Part shown: piece by piece, positions 5,570 through 9,624 of the stretch
Layout of the letters: the number at the start of each line of letters is the position of its first letter
Numbering within the stretch: the stretch's first letter is position 1
Assembly: GCA_026395095.1 (NCBI GenBank)
Contig: JAPLZI010000029.1
Location: 25,933 to 35,556 of the forward strand
Reading direction: 5' to 3'
DNA: 9,624 nucleotides
From: Candidatus Tayloriibacteriota bacterium
GTDB lineage: Bacteria > Patescibacteriota > Minisyncoccia > Phycocordibacterales > PALSA-1337
Notes under the pieces: generated by a model
What the model saw: the letters and a program-made list of their open reading frames with translations, nothing else
What the model was told of the DNA's origin: nothing
The model's database searches: none
Position numbers and translations under genes: made by a program

Positions 5570-8089
5570 ATGTCATTTCTGGACAAATTCCGGGGCGGCC
5601 CAACCACGCGCGGTGTGCGCAAATTTGAGCCAATTGTGCCCAAAATAAACGCTCTCGAACCTGCCATGAGGGCACTTTCTGGTGCTGATCTCAAGGCCAA
5701 GACTGCCGAGTTTAAAGCCAAGCTCGCCGGCAAATCGCGCGAAGAGGAAAAAGAGATTCTCGACGCTATTCTACCCGAAGCCTTTGCAGCTGTTCGCGAA
5801 GCCGCCAGGCGCACCCTGGGCCAGCGCCATTTCGATGTTCAGATGATCGGTGGTATGGTCATAAATTCCGGAGGCATTGCCGAGATGAGGACTGGTGAAG
5901 GAAAGACCTTGGTTGCAACTTTGCCGCTTTATCTAAACGCTTTGTCCGGCAGGGGCGTGCATCTCATAACAGTTAACGACTACTTGTCACGCCGTGATGG
6001 CACTTGGATGGGACAAATATTCGATGCCCTCGGCCTCTCTGTGGCAGTCGTCAATCACGAGGCCAGTTACATCTATGATCCGAGCGCAAAAGCGGTCCCA
6101 ATAGAGACCGAGGAAAAGCTCGATAAGGAACGCGATGAACTCGGTTCATTCAAAGTCGTCCATGAATTCTTGCGGCCTTGCACGCGTCACGAAGCCTATT
6201 TGGCTGACATCACTTATGGAACGAACGTCGAATTCGGTTTCGATTATCTGCGCGACAACTTGGAGTACAGCGCTGCCCAATTGCGCCAGCGCGAGTTCAA
6301 TTATTGCGTAGTCGATGAGATAGACTCGATCCTGATCGATGAAGCTAGGACGCCGCTCATCATCTCTGCGCCGACTCGCGATGCGGAGGCGACATACAAA
6401 CAGTTTGCGTCGCTCGTTACTTCATTCATGCCCGATGTTGACTACACGGTAGAGGAGAAGCATCACGCGATCTCACTTACTGGTGCGGGCATAACCAAGG
6501 CCGAGAAGGCTCTCGGTATCGAAAACATCTACACCGATTCCGGAATAAAATCCGTCCATCATCTGGAGACTGCCATTCGCGCCAAAGCGCTTTTCCATAA
6601 GGACAAGGAATATGTCGTGAAGGATAACCAGATCATTATAGTCGATGAATTCACCGGTCGTCTCCAACCGGGGCGCCGCTGGTCAGAAGGTTTGCATCAG
6701 GCGATAGAGGCCAAGGAAGGCGTCGCTATCCAGCAGGAATCGCGTACATATGCATCTATCACTTACCAGAATTTCTTTCGAATGTATCCGAAGCTGTCGG
6801 GCATGACGGGAACAGCGGTGACTTCGGCGGAGGAGTTTTTCAAGGTTTATGGCCTCGAGGTTTATACTGTGCCGACGAACAAGCCGATGATCCGTCTGGA
6901 TAGGAATGATCAGATCTTCCGCACCGAGGCTGGCAAGTTCAAGGCTATTTCGAGGCGCGTAAAAGATCTTCATAGTAAAGGCCAGCCTGTTTTGATTGGC
7001 ACGGTATCTATCGAGAAAAATGAGCTTTTGTCGCAGTTTTTGAAATCAGAGGGAATTCCGCACACTATCCTAAACGCCAAGCCGGAATATGCAGAGAAGG
7101 AGGGTGAGACTATCGCTCAAGCTGGCAAAAAGGGGGCAGTGACAATATCTACGAACATGGCCGGCCGTGGTGTTGACGTCAAACTGGGCGGCAATCCGAA
7201 TACGCCGGAATCGTATGAGGAAGTCAAGAATCTTGGCGGGTTGTTCATACTTGGTACGGAGCGCCATGAAGCGCGACGCATCGATAATCAGCTGCGTGGC
7301 CGTTCTGGTCGTCAGGGCGATCCAGGCGAAACGCAGTTTTTCGTGTCGCTCGAGGATCAGCTCATGCGGGTTTTTGCGAGTGATATGTTGAAGTCGATGA
7401 TGGGTAAGCTGGGTATGCCGGAAGACGAGCCAATCGAGCACAAGATCATTTCGCGGTCGCTGGAGAGCGCGCAAGAAAAGATCGAGGGTTTCAACTTTGA
7501 TTCCAGGAAGAATGTTCTGGAATTCGATGATGTTATCAATCATCAGCGCGCGACTATCTATGGAAATCGACGGAAACTGCTGGTGGGTTCGCTGGATGAT
7601 GTTGAGGCACAGTTGAATGAGATGATAGGTGATGGCGCCGATAGTGTTGTTGGCGGCGGCGGCGATGCTAATGCGCGGGCGATCGTGGACAAGAAGATCG
7701 CCGAATTCGGGCGCGAGCCATTCTTGGCGGCGGTGCGAATAATCTTATTGCAGACTATCGATATGTATTGGGTGGAACATCTTGAGGTTATGGACTACAC
7801 GCGTTCAAGCGTGAATCTGCGCGCCTACGGTCAGCGTGATCCACTGGTTGAATACAAGAAGGAGGGTTTACGGTTGTATCGGGAAATGCAGGCGGCTATG
7901 CACGGGCAGTTCGTGCGTGTTTTGCCGAACATTGTGCCGGTCATGAATAGTACGGATGGCGCTCAAAATTCAAGTAAAGGAGGTGGGGCGGCTGGCGGGC
8001 AAGCTGGCGGAAAGGAACCAGGTAGAAATGACCCATGCCCATGTGGAAGCGGCAAAAAGTATAAGAAGTGCCATATGAAAGGGAACTAG
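5570..8089 (+). CDS. secA: Preprotein translocase ATPase SecA
   Basis: SecA is the ATP-driven motor that pushes unfolded preproteins through SecYEG. From ATG 5570 (MSFLDKFRGG start) it has 839 residues; a GTG at 5549 would add seven, not typical of the family. Visible in order: Walker A MRTGEGKT (106-113), DEAD-type VVDEIDSILIDEARTPLII (247-265), the preprotein cross-linking domain (about 266-365), FTGRLQPGRRW, STNMAGRG (527-534), the arginine-finger region RGRSGRQGDPG (576-586), scaffold FDDVINHQR, and the two-helix finger with LRAYGQRDPLVEYKKEG. A Gly-rich linker precedes the zinc motif CPCGSGKKYKKCH (823-835). Two oddities: an extra block of about 40 residues (roughly 164-205) in nucleotide-binding domain 1, and a helical-wing region reduced to about 55 residues with a GGGGD linker. 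Both look like Parcubacteria features. Its stop overlaps that of the convergent recombinase, so no terminator fits between them. Confidence 0.97.
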   Translation: MSFLDKFRGGPTTRGVRKFEPIVPKINALEPAMRALSGADLKAKTAEFKAKLAGKSREEEKEILDAILPEAFAAVREAARRTLGQRHFDVQMIGGMVINSGGIAEMRTGEGKTLVATLPLYLNALSGRGVHLITVNDYLSRRDGTWMGQIFDALGLSVAVVNHEASYIYDPSAKAVPIETEEKLDKERDELGSFKVVHEFLRPCTRHEAYLADITYGTNVEFGFDYLRDNLEYSAAQLRQREFNYCVVDEIDSILIDEARTPLIISAPTRDAEATYKQFASLVTSFMPDVDYTVEEKHHAISLTGAGITKAEKALGIENIYTDSGIKSVHHLETAIRAKALFHKDKEYVVKDNQIIIVDEFTGRLQPGRRWSEGLHQAIEAKEGVAIQQESRTYASITYQNFFRMYPKLSGMTGTAVTSAEEFFKVYGLEVYTVPTNKPMIRLDRNDQIFRTEAGKFKAISRRVKDLHSKGQPVLIGTVSIEKNELLSQFLKSEGIPHTILNAKPEYAEKEGETIAQAGKKGAVTISTNMAGRGVDVKLGGNPNTPESYEEVKNLGGLFILGTERHEARRIDNQLRGRSGRQGDPGETQFFVSLEDQLMRVFASDMLKSMMGKLGMPEDEPIEHKIISRSLESAQEKIEGFNFDSRKNVLEFDDVINHQRATIYGNRRKLLVGSLDDVEAQLNEMIGDGADSVVGGGGDANARAIVDKKIAEFGREPFLAAVRIILLQTIDMYWVEHLEVMDYTRSSVNLRAYGQRDPLVEYKKEGLRLYREMQAAMHGQFVRVLPNIVPVMNSTDGAQNSSKGGGAAGGQAGGKEPGRNDPCPCGSGKKYKKCHMKGN

Positions 8090-9624
8090 AGAATAAAGTC
8101 AATTTCTACCCTACCGTCTCCTGCCCGAATCTCCTTGATAATACTACGTATAATCGTCTTTCTCTCGTCTACCTCCATGGCCTTCCATGAGGTATCGAAA
8201 TCCTTCATAGAAGTGACTAATTTACGTGTTATCTCGACCCTCTGTGTGGTAGTGGCAAAGAGCTTGCTATAGCGTTCCACCTCCGCATGGCTTTTCTGGA
8301 TTTCGTCCCTGATCCTGGCAATATGAGCATCCAATTGTTCCAAAGTTTCTGATCCTTTTTCATACGCTTCTTGGTGTCGCTGTTCTCTCTCCGGACCAGA
8401 TTTGATCACTTGTTTCAATCGAGCAATTTCTTTCGCTCTAGCTTTTTCTTCCAGATTATTACCATCGTAAGTGATGGCTTCTTGGACTTTGGGATGCGAA
8501 TACATATTCTTTATATGATCTAGGACTGAACCCTCGAGCTTCTCGGCACTCATCACTCGCGGGGAACAGATGCCTTTATACTTATATCCTGTGCAGATGT
8601 ATTCGTGTGTAATCGTGTCCCTCCATCCTTGATGTTTTTTCGACCTATTATGTTTGCGTGTCTGATAGCCAACTCCGCTCCCGCAACGAATACATTTCGC
8701 TATGCCTGTCAGCACTCCGAAAGATCTTCCAGTTCCGCCTTTCCCATGTTTCGTTTTACCTGCACGTATCTCTTGTACGAGGTTAAATTGTGCTTCACTT
8801 ATGATCGCGGGATGATCTCCTTTACCAATATATCCAACCTTGCCCTGCCTCTGTCTCTCTTTGTTTTTTGTATAATCAGCATGCCTCCATCCCCATCGTA
8901 CTTTCCCGGTATATGTTGGATTGGAGAGTATGTATTTAACCGTTTGAATGCTCCAATGTGACCCATTCGGGGCTTTCCATCCTTTTTCATTCATGGCTAT
9001 TGCTATCTTTCTATCGCCACTTCCTCGGCAGTATTCGTTGTAGATGAAGCGGACTTTTTCCACGTCTTCATCTTTTACGACGATTGTTCTTTTAACCTTG
9101 GCACCTTCGAAAACTCTTTCCACCTTTAATGCGTAGGGTACTCTGTTAGGTATCTTACCGGCTTTAGCGACGGTTAATCGTCCAGTTTTCATTCTCCTGT
9201 TGATGGCGGTTCTCTCTAGGTCTGACCTTAAATCAGATATAGTCTCGATTATTGTTGCGGTATCATTATCATCAGGGTCGTATTCAACTAACGACTTAGG
9301 ATCAACCGGTGTGGTAATGGCAAAAGTCTGAATTCCAAGCTCTTTCAATTCGGTTCTTACTCTTCCTGCATTATTCTTGTTACGGTGAAATCTGTCAAAA
9401 TCTTTGACTACAAGCAGATCAAACTTGTGAGCTCTTGCATCTTGCAGCATTGATTGTAATCCGAGCCTTTCTTCTAGCAGGTCTCCACTTATTCCATCAT
9501 CTTGGAATTCGTTGATAAATATCCATCCTCTATCTCTGATTGCCTTATGGCATACTTCAAGTTGGTCGGGGATCGATGTTGCTTTTTTCTTTTGTTCCTG
9601 GCTGCTGACGCGATAATAGCAGGC
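8086..9624 (-). CDS. Large serine recombinase (phage/ICE integrase type), 5' end beyond window
   Basis: 512 residues are visible; only the first few are missing, since the frame is open to the right edge and begins CYYRVSSQEQ. An ATG at 9450 would delete the catalytic region and is not the start. The catalytic Ser is in YYRVS (visible residue 7). The resolvase domain continues through QDDGISG to KDFDRFHRN (74-82), with its conserved Arg residues. The recombinase domain has VPYALKVE, KVRFIYNEY and WSIQTVKYILSNPTYTGKV (about 224-242). A zinc ribbon has Cys at 311, 314, 344 and 353, followed by a charged coiled coil (about 393-458) that in this family helps recombinases synapse. It should cut and rejoin attachment sites to integrate or excise a mobile element. 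It is convergent with secA and their stop codons overlap within CTAG. The reading frame appears intact. The rest of the element would lie to the right. Confidence 0.94.
   Translation of the reverse strand, partial: ACYYRVSSQEQKKKATSIPDQLEVCHKAIRDRGWIFINEFQDDGISGDLLEERLGLQSMLQDARAHKFDLLVVKDFDRFHRNKNNAGRVRTELKELGIQTFAITTPVDPKSLVEYDPDDNDTATIIETISDLRSDLERTAINRRMKTGRLTVAKAGKIPNRVPYALKVERVFEGAKVKRTIVVKDEDVEKVRFIYNEYCRGSGDRKIAIAMNEKGWKAPNGSHWSIQTVKYILSNPTYTGKVRWGWRHADYTKNKERQRQGKVGYIGKGDHPAIISEAQFNLVQEIRAGKTKHGKGGTGRSFGVLTGIAKCIRCGSGVGYQTRKHNRSKKHQGWRDTITHEYICTGYKYKGICSPRVMSAEKLEGSVLDHIKNMYSHPKVQEAITYDGNNLEEKARAKEIARLKQVIKSGPEREQRHQEAYEKGSETLEQLDAHIARIRDEIQKSHAEVERYSKLFATTTQRVEITRKLVTSMKDFDTSWKAMEVDERKTIIRSIIKEIRAGDGRVEIDFIL

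Noticed and set aside
7070..7543. 157-codon open frame antisense to secA
   Set aside because: It lies wholly inside the conserved secA coding region, opposite motifs such as RGRSGRQGDPG, and has no recognisable domain.
8605..8961. 118-codon plus-strand open frame inside the recombinase
   Set aside because: It is antisense to the zinc ribbon and recombinase domain. Its Cys-rich look is a by-product of the opposite strand.
9448..9450. ATG as the start of the recombinase
   Set aside because: The frame continues upstream to the window edge and encodes the catalytic YYRVSS motif and the first half of the resolvase domain, so the ATG is internal.
1..9624. CRISPR array, tRNA or rRNA genes
   Set aside because: I read the non-coding stretches (1257-1308, 3490-3708, 4102-4517, 5547-5569) on both strands. 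I saw no regularly spaced repeats with unique spacers, no cloverleaf with a T-loop consensus and no rRNA signature.

Overview
This window looks like a chromosomal segment of a Candidate Phyla Radiation / Patescibacteria bacterium, most likely from the Parcubacteria group. That is an inference. It rests on the form of SecA (an extra block in nucleotide-binding domain 1, a very short helical-wing region and a 2-helix-finger segment reading SSVNLRAYGQRDPLVEYKKE), on an O-antigen-ligase-like protein fused to TPRs, and on the absence of a recognisable Shine-Dalgarno sequence before any of the six starts that can be seen. No rRNA, tRNA or CRISPR array was found.

Left part (1-3489): a two-gene polysaccharide ABC exporter on the minus strand, with a complete ABC-2 permease followed after 4 nt by the N-terminal 142 residues of its ATPase, which runs off the left edge. 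Divergent from it is a large membrane protein with O-antigen ligase / Wzy-like signatures and C-terminal TPRs. The 52-bp gap between them holds a 26-bp near-perfect palindrome that looks like a shared operator. Together these genes suggest export of a lipid-linked glycan and its transfer to an acceptor on the outer face of the membrane.

Middle part (3484-4517): a 127-bp element bounded by 32-nt inverted repeats starts on the ligase stop codon. It is followed by a strong intrinsic terminator, a small hairpin and a good minus-strand sigma70-type promoter. A small PadR-family repressor gene lies on the minus strand, with three copies of TTTAATAGT just ahead of its start. The 416-bp divergent gap to murB is rich in short repeats and hairpins, and it carries a consensus TATAAT promoter and a long-stem leader hairpin.

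Right part (4518-8089): murB (peptidoglycan precursor synthesis) and secA (protein export motor) are 23 nt apart and form a likely operon driven from the TATAAT promoter. Both are essential envelope genes.

Right end (8086-9624): a large serine recombinase on the minus strand, truncated by the right edge. Its stop codon overlaps the secA stop codon inside a CTAG, so the two convergent genes have no space between them. This is most simply read as the end of an integrated mobile element lying against the 3' end of secA.

The least expected items are the recombinase/secA junction, the 32-nt inverted-repeat element, the divergent palindrome and the murB-secA leader hairpin.
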